From Boswellia sacra (taxonomy: Eukaryota; Streptophyta; Magnoliopsida; Sapindales; Burseraceae), in NCBI GenBank assembly GCA_013180625.2, contig SNVD02003230.1:62001-126000 (forward strand): a DNA stretch of 64,000 nucleotides, read 5' to 3'. Shown in pieces: positions 10,311 to 22,431 of the stretch (its first letter is position 1; every line of letters begins with the position of its first letter). The notes beneath the pieces are model-generated. The model did not search any database, was not told the origin of the DNA, and saw nothing but the letters and a program-made list of their open reading frames with translations. The translations under genes and the position numbers were made by a program.

Positions 10311-13300
10311 ATGACTGTGACAAATGCAAAAATAGATGTTGAAAAATTTGATGGTCAAAATAATTTCGCCTTATGATAGAGTGAGGTGTTGGACGGGCTG
10401 TATCAGCAAGATTTAGATAATGTTCTGAAAGAAACAAAACCAGAAGATATCAGTGTAAGAGATTGGGACAGGCTGAATATAAAAACTTGAGGGTTAATTC
10501 GCTCATATTTGTGTAGAGAACAGAAGAATCCGTTCACAAAAGAGATATCTGCAAGCAAATTTTGGAAGATGCTAGAAAACAAATATATGAAGAAAAGTAA
10601 TGAGAATCAACTGTATCAATTGAAGAGATTGTTCCGTCTTCAGTTGAAACCAGGTACGAGCATCAGTTCTCATATTGATGAATTTAATAAGTTAATTGTT
10701 GATTTGTTAAACTTAGATGAAACCTTCAAAGATGAACGTAAGGCTATGCTATTGATTGGTTGACTTCTGGATGAATTAGATGATTCGTGCATTACTCATA
10801 TCCATGGGAAAAATAAACTTCTTTTGAAGAAGTTTGTTATGCTTTGTTGAATTACGAAATTTGTAAGAAAGATCAAAGAGAACATAGGGATGAGCTAGTT
10901 GATGTATTGACAGTGAGAGAGCGTAGTCAAAGTAAGAAACCAGAAAAAAGGAAAAAATCTTGGTCGAAGGGTAGATTAGGAAAAGATGAGTGTGCCTTTT
11001 GTTGTGAGAAAGGGCATTTGAAGAAAGATTGTCTTAAGTTGAAAAAGATAGATAAGGACAAGGCTGTTTCTTATACATGTGTTGTTGAGCATGAGGATGA
11101 TAATAATTCAGATATATGTCTAGTTGGTCACCTATTCACTTTTGGTTCTGATGAGTGGATTATGGATTCAGGTTGTACTTATCATATGTATCCACATAGA
11201 GAATGGTTCTTTCAGTTTAAAGAGCTTGATTGTGGAGTTGTGTATATAGGCAATGATGATATTTGCCATACTGTTGGGATATGTTCGATCCACAAGGAAT
11301 CATGATGGACTGACTAGAGTTCTAACAGATGTTCGGTATGTACCGAAGTTAAAAAATAATCTCATCTCTTTGGGAGCCTTGGAATCTAAAGGCTGTGCGG
11401 TATCTATTCGAGATGGTATTCATAAGGGTCACTTCAGGCACTCTTGTGGTATTGAAAGGCACTAAGAGGAACAACTTGTATTACTATAATGGTAGTATGG
11501 TTATTGGATCAGCGGCTAGGTTTTTGATAATGATACAGATTCAAAGATCACTAGACTGTGACATATGCATTTGGGACATGCAGGTGAGAAAGCCTTATTC
11601 AGTTTGGTGAAATGAGGCTTATTGGAAGGTGTAAAAATTTGCAAGCTGGATTTTTGTGAGCATTATGTTCTAGGAAAACAGAAGAGAGTGAAATTTGACA
11701 CTGTTATTCATCATACGGTATTCTTGATTATGTTCACTCATATGTGTGGGGACCTACCAAAACTGTATCTATGGGAGGTAGGCACTACTTTATTACTTTT
11801 GTTGATGACTTTTCCAGAAGAACTTGGGTGTACTATTTGAAATCAAAAGATGATGTACTTAGTGATTTCCTTAAATGAAAAAAGATGATTGAGACACAAA
11901 CTGGCAAGAAGATCAAGAATCTCAGGACAAATAATGGTGGTGAGTATTATAGTGATCAGTTTTTAAAATTGTGTCAAGATGAAGGTATTGTATGTCATTA
12001 TACTGTTAGAGGTACACCACCACAGAATGAGGTGGCAGAACGCATCAACTGGACATTGCTGGAGAAAGTTTGATGTATGTTGTCCAGTGCTGGGTTAAGC
12101 AAAGAATTTTGGGCTAAGGCTGTGACTTATGTGTATTATCTCATTAATCGTCTACCTTTACCTGCTATCGGTGATAGAACTCCATTACAGGTATGGTCTA
12201 GACAACCTATTTCTGATAATGATTCTTTACATGTTTTTGGTTCCACTGCATATTATCACGTGAAAGAATTTAAGCTGGATCCTAGAGTTAAGAAAGCAAT
12301 TTTCTTGGGGATTGCTTCAGGGGTAAAAGGATATCGTCTTTGGTGTCCTAGTTCGAGGAAGATTGTATCCAGTCGAGATGTGATATTTGATAAGTCTTCA
12401 ATGTTGAAGAAATCAGAAAACCAGACAAAGATGAATAGTATTTCACAACAGGTGGAGCATACTCAGCAGCAGGTAGAGTTTGAAACGACAACATTGAACC
12501 CAGTTAGATCTGTCGAGACAGATGATTGTACTCCTATGACAAATGAGGATTTGAAAGATGATGGAGAAGGTTCTACTCAGAAATCTCAACAACAACAAGA
12601 ATCTATTGCAATTAATAGGCCAAGATGTGAGATTCACAGACCTGCTCGATTTGCTGATATGGTGGCTTATGCACTTCCAATTATTGATGATGATGTTCCT
12701 TCCACTTGTAAAGAGGCATTCAGATTTTCTGAAGTTGATCAGTGGAATACAACTATGAGCGAAGAGATGAAGTCTCTTCAGAAGAATGAAACTTGGGAGC
12801 TAGCTCAACTACCAAAGGGTAAAAAGGTAATTGGGTACAAATGGGTATTTACAAAGAAAGATGGATTTCCTGACAAGAATGATGTCCGCTACAAGGCTAG
12901 GTTGATGGCTAAATGCTACCCTCAGAGGAAAAGAATTGACTACAATAAGGTATTTTTTTCAATTGTGAAACATTCTTCTATTAGAATTTTGTTGGCCTTG
13001 GTAGCTCAGATGAATATGAAACTAGTTCAACTTGATGTAAAAACTGCATTTTGACATGGTGACTTGAAAGAGGAAATCTATATGACTTAGTCAGAGGGAT
13101 TCAAAGTTGCTGGTAAGAAAAATTTGGTGCGCAAACTGAAAAAATTGCTTTATGGTTTGAAGCAATCTCTAAGGCAGTGGCACAAGCGATTTGATTGGTT
13201 TATGATATGTTAGAGATACACAAGAAGCAAATTTGATAATTGTGTGTATTTTCAAAGGCTACTTGATAGTTCTTTCATTTATCTACTCTTATATATTGAT

Positions 13301-14129
13301 GATATATTGATAGTTTTGATGAATGTCAAAGAAATTGTAAAGTTGAAGACTCAATTGAATCAAGAGTTTGAAATGAAAGATTTGGTTGAAACTAATAAGG
13401 TACTAGGTATGGAGATTAGTAGAGATAGAGAGAGAAGCATGATTTGTTTGACTTAGAAGCAGTATCTGAAGGTATTACAACAGTTTGGCATTACAAAGCA
13501 GTCAAAACTTGTAAGTACCCCCACTTGCTCCTTATATGAAGCTCAGTGCATCTTTATCTCATAGTACAGATGAGGAACGAGAGTGTATATCTCAAGTTCC
13601 ATATGCTAATGCAGTTGGTAGCCTGATGTATGCTATGGTGTGTACAAGACCTGACATTTCACATGCAGTTGGAGTTGTGAGCAGGTATATGCATGATCTT
13701 AGTAAAGGACATTGGTAAGTAGTGAAATTGATTCTACGGTATTTGCTAAAAATCGTAGATGTTGGCTTAGCTTTGAGAGGGATGATACATGTGATCAGTA
13801 TGCTATTGGTTATATTGATTCGATTATGCTAGTGATTTGGATAACGTCGGTTGACAATCGGTTATATTTTTACTCTTGCAAAAGTACCAATAATTTGGAA
13901 GTCTACTTTACAGTCTACGGTGGCTTTGTCCACTATAAAGGCAGAGTATATGGCAATGACAAAGGCTGTGAAGGAAACTATTTGGTTACAAGGATTGCTG
14001 GAAGAATTAAGAATTGGGCAGAAAAAGATCACTCTTTATTCTAACAGTCAGAGTGATATCCACTTAACGAAGAACCCGGTGTTCCATGTTCGTACAAAGC
14101 ATATTGATTTTCGATATTATTTTGTGTGA
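10311..14129 (+). pseudogene. Copia Gag-Pol polyprotein relic
   Basis: The polyprotein would encode the capsid and the enzymes for reverse transcription and integration. In order: UBN2-type Gag from an ATG at 10311; a CCHC knuckle (CAFC...H....C) near 10990-11030; a protease with a DSG active site near 11165; integrase remnants 11620-12070, including NGGEYYSDQF; reverse transcriptase from about 12740, with YIDD near 13295; and a Copia RNase H block at 13851-14129. At least ten stops or frameshifts interrupt it, for example stops at 10374, 10489, 13053 and 13088, so no functional product is expected. Confidence 0.88.
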
Positions 14130-14365
14130 GAGATTATTGATGAAGGAAGAATCTTACTTCAGAAGATTGGGACTATCGAGAATCCTGTAGATATGTTGAC
14201 TGCGGTTGTAACAGCGATCAAGTTCAGTTATTGTTTGGACTTGATCAACATTATGCGAGTTTGACCGCGCCATTAGATCCATTTGGAGGCGTTGCAGCTA
14301 TGATACAGAATAGGGGGAAAAGAAGAGTCCTATGGTAGATTGGCTAAATGGTCAAGGTGAAGAAT

Positions 14366-14911
14366 TGTTAGAGTTTTGGCTCTTTAGCCATTTGTATTTG
14401 TGTGCAAAGATCTCACACAGAGTGGGAGTCATTGTGTTGGAGAGGCTATGGTTTATAAATTAAAGCCAAGTCTTTTCAATTAAGTGTCCCATTGAAATTC
14501 TCTTTCACCCCTCCATATTTGTAAGGTCTCAATATAAGACCTCATAGTTTAAGGACCTTTTATTAAGGACCTTAAAGTTTGCATAATTTATTTTTTCCCT
14601 TTGGTTTTGGGTATTTGTAGTATTGTCCAATTGGTTGGGTAATTACAGTTTGGCTCAACTATTTGGCTTATTGCAATTTAATCTAATAGTTGTGATATTT
14701 GTATTGTAGTCCAAAAGTTTGTAATTCTCTTTGAAGATAGTGAAAGGCTTCTTCAGCGACGCTTGAGAACGTAGGTAACAATATCAAACCTCGTTAAATC
14801 TTAGTGTTCTTTCTATTTTCTACATTGTTAGTTGATTGGTTGCCTTTTTAGTTGCTATTATATTTAATTATCTGGCATAGTTTGTGGTTGTGCATTTTAG
14901 TTGTTTTAATG
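14366..14911 (+). repeat. 3' LTR of the Copia element
   Basis: It begins tgttagagttttggc directly after the purine tract and parallels the 5' LTR. Similarity to the 5' copy stops near 14911, where flanking DNA begins. Confidence 0.8.
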
Positions 14912-16099
14912 ATATCGCTTCCACATTGCGCAACAACAGCTTCATCTAGGAATACTCCAAGGAACCTTTTTTCCATGGAATCTCTTTTCCATGCAAGTGG
15001 GTGCATCTTCAAAGATACTTTGATACTTAAGTCAGATACCAACTTAATGTATAATGGAGCTTATTCAATATATGGGCTATGATATAAAGATAGAGAAGCA
15101 GGAGGTTGGGAAGAGACTAACAGAAGCTCCTGGGAGATGGTACAAAGTTCTTACTCTAGGTTGTTGTTCATGTCCTTTCTCTACTCTGGTTCCTTCCATC
15201 CTTTCAGTTCTGGTTCACCCTTCCCCAAGCCTCTCTTGAGTCTCTCTTCCCTGGGTTTGGGGCTGCCAGGCCAACTTACCTTCTTTGTTCCTTTGCCATT
15301 CTGCCTCACCCTTTCCTTTCTTGCCTTTGCCAATATTGCCTTTTCAGTGATATTTTTGGCTCCCCTTCTGCAACCTGCAGGTTTCCCTTCTTAGCTTTCC
15401 TACCCATTTTTCTTCCTTAGATTCCATGTTTTGACACTTCTTTGTTGAGCTTAAGTCTGCTTATCTCTTTTATTTAGGTGTGCAATGTTTACGGGTCAAT
15501 TGGGCTGTCTCAATTGGTCTGGCATTTTGTTAGATTTTGGCCTTTCAAGCTTAGGGAGGTCTAGGTCGCACAATTTTGGTTACCATATCAGGTTTTAGGG
15601 TTTTGTGGACTTTTTACCGTTTGCTAACTGACAAACTTTGAAATTCCAAGAATATTGTTGATTGATATTGTTGCATTTGAAGGTGTTGATGAGATGACCA
15701 AGTTGATGTAGATAAAATTTTGTTACCGTATTTACCGCTATTCTTTTATGATTTTTTGAAATTATTATAATGAAATTTGATATTTACCATTGAAGAGTTT
15801 GATTTTGAGATTCAAAGCCCAGTTGACGCCATATTATTTCAAGTAAAAATTCAACAAGCCACCTAATTGAAGCCACATAGAGGAAGATATATTATTGCAA
15901 CTTTTGTTTATATGGTACATATATTATTAATTTCATAAACTGTGTTCCATATAGCTCAAACACCTCTGTAAGTTACTCTTTCTTTTGTTCAAGTTCTATG
16001 AATTTGACATTTTATGGGAAATCTTACTGAGCATAGGTAGTCATAGTTCAGAAATTTTATTGGTTACAGTTAAGCAAGTCAAGGAGTTCTGGTGGTGGA
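14912..16099. other. Intergenic DNA
   Basis: No gene supported. The segment 15150-15420 is pyrimidine-rich and holds short plus-strand frames of low complexity. The remainder is AT-rich. Confidence 0.45.
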
Positions 16100-17215
16100 A
16101 AGTAGGGGTGGACACTCTTCGGGTCGGGTCAGGTTTGAGTATAACCGATCAAACCCGATTACTCATCGGGTCTTAAAAATTTTATCCGATGTCGGCTATT
16201 ATTTATGGGATACCCGAACATATCCGACATCAATCAGGTCGGGTTGTCGGGTAATGATACAAAATGGTTATTTCCCATTATAACAAATAATGTTAGGGTT
16301 CAAACATACTTCAGTTTACGGAAACAACTGATAATATAAAACATAAATTGCCAATTTGCTGTGTAAAGCATATATGATTTCCGCCAAATAATCAAAGAAT
16401 AAAAAAATGAATTGCAAATAAAATCAATTAAATTCTTACCATGATCTTGAAACAGAAAAATAATAATCATATTTGCAAACATAAAATAATTACAAGCACA
16501 ATGCATCCTCATCAAGTTACCTACGGAACTTCCAAACACTTCAACAATGATAGCCTTACCTCTCCAAAGTAACTTTTTCTAGAATAAACTAATCACTTTA
16601 TTCCAAATCAAGCCTCATGTTTACTGCATCTTCCACAAAATCCCATCACCCAACATCATCTCATCTCTCATCGTCTTTATCTCTACTCACTCCAACTGCC
16701 CTCTCATTGCCTCCTCCGATCATGACCTGCTCTATATTGCATCTCAAAGGCCTAGTTGCGCTACGAGTAGTGGTGACAGTAATGGCGACAAACATGGTTG
16801 CAAGTGGAGAGGAAAGCATGGTTGCAAGTGGACTGTGGAGATTCAGTTTTTGCAGATTTGAGAGAGGAAGAAAAACGAGTTGAGAGAGAAGAAGAAAATA
16901 GATAGGCTTAAAGGGGGGTGGGGGTGTTGGCGGCGGTTAGGGTTAGGAATGAGAAGGGAGAAAAGTTTATATTTATATTAATAATCCAGTGTAGCAGCAT
17001 ATAAAGAAACATGTTTTGTATGACTAATAGAAAGGAGACACGTGATAAAATTAAAATTTTAACATAAATAATTTCGGATCGGGTTAATCGGGTTTTAAAA
17101 TGTATATCCGATAAATACCCGATACTCATCGGGTCTTGATATTTATATCCGAAATCGGGTTTATATATAGATATACCCGACTCTATCCGAATCGGGTCGG
17201 TTAAAGTGAAAAGTC
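16100..17215. repeat. Element bounded by CGGGT/ACCCG clusters
   Basis: Two clusters of cgggt and acccg words with interspersed tatccga lie at about 16115-16258 and 17074-17206, about 0.8 kb apart. Such clusters resemble the subterminal repeats of plant hAT transposons, and the left edge taggggtggaca is hAT-like. I could not find a matching inverted terminus on the right or an 8-bp target duplication. A non-autonomous hAT relic is therefore only a suggestion. The interior has no transposase. Confidence 0.4.
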
Positions 17216-17737
17216 TGTTTTTGCCACCAGCAACGGGAAAGAAGATGGAATGGTGCTTATTGTGTCTTGGATGGAGTGTCTAGATCTTCAAGTGCTTGCA
17301 GTTCTTGCTAACTCAACTCTGTCAGCCTCCAAGTTTGGTTTATTTGGAGGTCTAGTTTCTGTTTGAGAATTGTGGCAATAATGAAAGTTGACTCGAGTCT
17401 TATGTTTTTAGCTTGCATTGACTAGATATTGGCCTTGCATTTGACTCTTCACTGCTTCTGGAGCTTAAACTCTCTTATTGCCAGTACTTGGCCAAAACTC
17501 GAATTGAATTTTGCTGCACATCTGAACTGTGGATTGGTCATCATGGTTGCAGGTTGGGCATATTCAGATGCTTGTATCTGGATAGTAAGAAAAGAGCTCT
17601 CATCACTTCTTTTTTTTTTTTTTATAATTTTTTAAAATTCCAAAAATTTATAACGGAGAGAATCAATGAGGCTGCACAAGCCGTACTCTGTACTGTGCCA
17701 TTTGGTTTTACCTATGATTGAATTTTGTTTTAACCAG

Positions 17738-17832
17738 GAAGAAGTCAACCTGTAGCGGCTGTTTTTAGCATTGTCTCGTATTTGATATCTGGGGACCATG
17801 ACGATGATATGGATTTTCAGTTACAATCCAAG
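17738..17832 (+). pseudogene. Isolated exon-like fragment
   Basis: A 95-bp segment is preceded by a splice-acceptor-like ccag and followed by a gtgaaa donor. It encodes an open run of about 31 residues that includes SQPVAAVFSIVSYLI and an Asp-rich stretch. I cannot join it to neighbouring exons in 17216-18171 and do not recognise the protein. It may be a leftover of a lost gene or chance. Confidence 0.25.
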
Positions 17833-18171
17833 GTGAAATAGAGTTTGAAGTTGATTTTTAAAATTTTGGCAGACCTTCAATTGGGCTTTTCATGTTTGTT
17901 AATATGAAAGTACTAGAGTTCTATTAGTTATCGGCTTGTAGCTATTAATTCCAAAATACTTTACAATTCTTGAGTAACTATGTATTGTAGTTTGCATGTT
18001 ATGCCTTACAATATATCCATATAATTTAATGCTTCTGTAATCGAAATCGTTTTTCTTGTCTGTCAATAATGTAAACTGTTTATTTGATTAGCAGGTTTAA
18101 GAATTCCATTGCTATGTCAAGCTTAAAGCTTGCCTATGTTCTTACTTTTAAAACCAGTTTATGAATTCAAA

Positions 18172-18576
18172 AAGGATAATTCTAATTTATCCCCTGAGGT
18201 TAAGCCTAAAAAAATTGAGGACCTCAATTTTCTGAAATCTAAGAATGCCTCGTGAGGTTACTGTATCACCGTTAGATTTAACGGAAAATATACTAAACTG
18301 TTAGATTTAACGGAAAATGTATTGAATAATAACTTAATGCTAATATTAGATTTAACAAAAAATATATTAAATAATAACTTAACGCTAATAAGCAGTAAAA
18401 TAGACTATAATACCATTTTCTAAATGGTTTCTAAAGCGTTAATTACTATTTAATACATTTTCCGTTAAATCTAACGGTACTATAGTAACATCAGGGGATA
18501 ATTTTGAGTTTCAAAAAATTGAGGTCCTTAATTGTTTTTTGTCTAACTTCAGGGGGCAAATAGAATTAATCCATTC
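18172..18576. mobile_element. Foldback MITE with long inverted repeats
   Basis: The two ends are inverted copies of each other over roughly 130 bp. The left arm runs from ggataattctaatttatccc through gttagatttaacggaaaat. The right arm carries the reverse complement, with attttccgttaaatctaac and then ggcaaatagaattaatcc. The short interior is AT-rich and non-coding. This is the form of a miniature inverted-repeat element. The superfamily is not clear. Confidence 0.75.
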
Positions 18577-19534
18577 TAAAATCACTCAGTTTGGGAACAT
18601 TTCAATAAAGCTTCAATCTTCACGTATATTTGCCTTCAGTTTAGCCTTTAGTATCTGTACAGGTTTTGTTTATGTATATGACGTTCAAACTGAAGTTTAT
18701 TTAAGACAAACTCTTTAAAATAATAATTAATTAATAATAATATTGATGAGAGTGGGTTATTTGCGTCTAAAATATCATATTTACACCCATTTTTCTATCC
18801 GTCTAATTAAAATTTTAAAAAAATATTAGTTTTACTACATTAACCCATTACAGTTTCCAAGATAACCCTTATTGAATTTTGATTCAATCAATAATTTAAT
18901 TTTATATATGCATAAAATAACTGGAAGTTCTTATTAGAAGAAAGTTTTTTACTGGATTCAAATGTATTGCAAATTAAGTTTTAGTTTGAGGTTACAAACA
19001 CTTCCCTTCTGCTTGTATCTTCCAACAGTTTCAAGGCTTAAGATGAACTATTAATTTGATTTTTTTTTTAGTTGTTATTAATAAGTTTAGAGGTTAGAAA
19101 CCCGAGATTCAGACCGATTAGTATCTTCAAATCACTTATATTCATTGATAAAACTCTGAAAGATGCAAATGTAACTAAAAGTAATTAACTAATTGGATTA
19201 CTAAATAATCATTTAATTAATTTCCTCTGTTTTTTCTTTATAATTGAAGAGAAGAAATTAGGATGTATAATCTGATCTGATGAATTCGAATATATATATA
19301 TATATATATTATTGAGAAGGGTGAAAATAATATATATTTTTTTTATTTGGCCATTCGAAATTCAAGCAAGGCCTCAGAGTCAAAAGCTGGGGCCCATTTA
19401 TTGAATAGTATCTAAAACCAGGCTTCCCTTCCCTTCGCTTCGCACTAAAATCTACCGCTCAACTATCAAGCGGAAAGCCCTTGTTTCGGTCTGTCCGTAC
19501 ACTTGAAATCTTCGTCTCTTCTCTGTTTAACGGG
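18577..19534. other. Spacer and probable promoter/5' UTR
   Basis: AT-rich DNA upstream of the gene starting at 19535. From about 19380 the sequence becomes less AT-rich and pyrimidine-rich, as in a plant 5' leader. I cannot place the transcription start. Confidence 0.4.
19290..19309. repeat. AT microsatellite
   Basis: A run of ten TA dinucleotides, about 225 bp upstream of the start codon of the following gene. Confidence 0.9.
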
Positions 19535-21786
19535 ATGGCTATCTCCACTAGACTTGAGAAACTTCATCGCTCGCCCTCGAATCATAACCGCTTTGAGATG
19601 ATAGGACAATTCCTCACCAATTTCACCAAGTTCACCGTCGATTCCGCTGTCAACGTCTCTTCCAAAGGCGTCGATGGTTAGTCCACTCCTATCCTCTCCC
19701 CTCTCGGCTAATTCAATTTTTTTAAGAGCTTTTGTATTATTTAATTATTTAAATTTTTATGCTATTGAAAAAATGGCTGGTCAAGATTGATGGATTTGGT
19801 GTATAATTGGAGTTGTCAAGTCAGAGGTTCATTTTGTTGAATTTGAATGGATGTTTGTGGTCTCAGTTCAGATTCTATTTAATTTTAATAATAATTTTAC
19901 GGGAGAAGAATTTGGATGAAGTGAGTTCGTTTCTTTGAAATTGAATTCTGTAAAGCTTTTTATGATTGTGACCAATTTGGTTTTTGTGATTGTACAGTAA
20001 CTGTTATGTGTGTGCATAAGAAGGTTCTTTGCGCTGTGAGTTGGGGGTCGTCCTTTTTAAACGCCAAAATAAAGAAAATAAATGATGTTGTTTTACATGT
20101 GAAATAGAGCTACTTTGATTCCTATGCACTTCTCTCTTAATTGGGATTTTTGTGCTGCGGAAATATGAGGATGAGATGGTCGATTAGATTTGGTGAGGAT
20201 GTTATAGGATAAACTTGTATCTGACTCTCAAAAAGTTATATAATAATTTCTCGTTGTTTGTTTAAAATATGTGAAACATTTTAAGGTGTTACACAAATTT
20301 TATTGCGAATCGTGTGCATACTTGCAATTGATAGTTGTATCATTTTATGAAGTTCTTTCATGAGAAATTAATGCATGATTGCAGTTGATATATGTGTTTA
20401 ATATTATTGCATGCAAAAACATAGGCATGTTAGACATAAGTTTGGATGTTGCTTTTGGAGATATTTTATACTAACACCTTGTACGGTCAATATATGTGTC
20501 TACAAGTCATACAACTACTATGATTTCATATTGTGATGTGTGTTAAGGAATTCAATTTTTTAGCATCAAAAGAAAGAAAACAAATAGTTCTGTTGCATGG
20601 AACATAGAACTACTATGATTTCTATGGAAATTCTCTTTAGGAGAATTTTTGTGTTTTAGACACTCAAGTAATCAAGTATATCTGTATTCGTATGGAAGTT
20701 ATAGGATAGACAGTTATTAAACAATGTCTAATTGTTTGTCTAAAATATGCGAAACATTTTAAGGGTGTTATAAAAATTTTGTTAGTATTATTTGCAAACT
20801 TGATTTTGTCATATTTTATGGTTCTTTTATGTTGAATTAATTCATGATTATGGTGTTTATATATATAAGCTTTTATTAGGTGCACAAACATAAGCATGTA
20901 TGACAGTATGTTTCTGTCTATTTTTTTGGAGTTGTTATATTTGACACATCGTGCCTACAAGTTATAGTGGAACCTTCATTTCCTTGATGTTGCTTTACTT
21001 TTAACCTCTTTGAGTTTGTGTGTAGAACTTATATTAATGGTATAGGTATTAGACCTAGGACTTCCTAATATAATAAGCTGCATAATGGAAGCAGAAATTC
21101 ATCAAGATGAATTTTAGTGTCACTTTACTTTTTCCTCCTATTCTGCATATCATATTATATTCTTTCAAGGTTTACGTTTGCCAATTCGAGACAAGGCTTG
21201 GTCGACTTATACATGCTGTCTTCTGTATTGGCTCGAGCTTGGGACTATACTATCTTTTCTGATTTTTAATTAGTTTTGAACGCAAGAATAAAGTAGAATA
21301 ACAAGGGGTTGGTCTCTTGTGACACCTTTTTTCATGTTATTAGTAATCCTGACATTGTATTGTGGAGAAAGATGGCTGCATTTATCTTTCTTTACATTAC
21401 CACTAGAGTAAACATGTTTATTTTAAGTCTAAGTATGCTCTTATAGCTACACTTCTGTTTCTACATAATTTGATCCATTTCTCATGGTTGAGCTTGCAGG
21501 TGGCAAGGAAGCATATAAGATTATTCTGGAAGGATTTAAGAATCAACCCACTTCCCTCTCAGTGAATGGCAAACCTAAATGCAAAGATATTGAATCGGCA
21601 GAGAAGATGAAAGCAAAGATGGAGGAAATTGAGGAAGGCATGAATAACCTAAAACAAGAAATTAAGACATCAACCAAACTCGTGGAAGAATCAAATCATC
21701 ATAAGAAGCTACCAAATGAAGGCATTAAGGGATCAGATCTTCCGAAAACCAATGAGAAAAGAGTTTTTATTCGCTCTAGGTTGTAA
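19535..21786 (+). CDS. Small two-exon protein, unknown function
   Basis: Exon 1 is 19535-19676 and exon 2 is 21500-21786, joined across a 1.8-kb intron with a GT donor (atg|gttagt) and an AG acceptor (cttgcag|g). The join keeps frame and gives 142 aa. I chose the ATG at 19535. An in-frame ATG at 19481 would add 18 residues, but it lies in pyrimidine-rich leader-like sequence. The N-terminal half has no signal peptide or membrane segment. Residues about 60-110 are rich in Lys and Glu with heptad-like spacing and probably form a coiled coil. The tail is basic. I do not recognise the family. The clean splice and open frame argue for a real gene. Confidence 0.6.
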
Positions 21787-22431
21787 AATGTTGTTTGGTT
21801 TCATTAACTATAGCTTGTTGAAGAAGAACCAAAAACTACTAGCTATCTTAAAGAAAAATGTAGTTGTAAGTTTATTCCTGGAAACCAATCTATATATAAA
21901 AGCCTCATCCTGTATCTGCATTCAGCATTTGCTCTCTCTGACGTGGAGCTGGCATATTAAAATTTATATTGTGAAACAGAATGAAATTACTCTAGCCTTC
22001 TAACGCAAGAATCAAAGCTTGATATTGACCATGAAAAATATCAAAATGTTCAAATTTATTAGATACTAAAAATTTTTAAGTAATTATAAATGTTTAAATT
22101 TGTTCCAAAGTTTTGTATTAATAAGAAAAAAGGGTTTTTACAACTGATTAAAGGTCAATTGTCGTTTCTCAAACCGATACATTTGTAAATTCGTGCGTTA
22201 AAATGTTGTGTGAAATTGCTACTGAGATGGGCGAACAAGCTATAGAAGGTCTTGTACTCCAAAATGGCGTCCAAGTAATAACAGCAGTAATTAGAGGGCA
22301 AGTTGGGTAATTCAGAAGCGGCCCCATTTTCATTAATTTTTTATTCACTCGGAGTTTCTCTGAACTTCTACACACTGATACACATTCATATACCCTCTCT
22401 GTAGCGGCCTTGCACTCTCAAACGCAGAACC
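21787..22431. other. Intergenic region with promoter of the next gene
   Basis: AT-rich 3' flank of the unknown gene followed by the upstream region of the gene at 22432. The ORF-like stretch at 22169-22375 on the minus strand has no support as a gene. Confidence 0.4.

Larger units (their letters stand above)
9689..14911 (+). mobile_element. Ty1/Copia LTR retrotransposon, decayed
   Basis: A full-length but degenerate Copia element. Two similar LTRs of about 550 bp flank an interior with Gag, protease, integrase, reverse transcriptase and RNase H remnants in that order. Integrase before reverse transcriptase defines Copia. A primer-binding-like site follows the 5' LTR (10248-10260, a degenerate match to the initiator-Met site), and a purine-rich caaggtgaagaat tract precedes the 3' LTR. 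Many stops and frameshifts and clear divergence between the LTRs mark it as old. I could not define a target site duplication. Confidence 0.9.
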
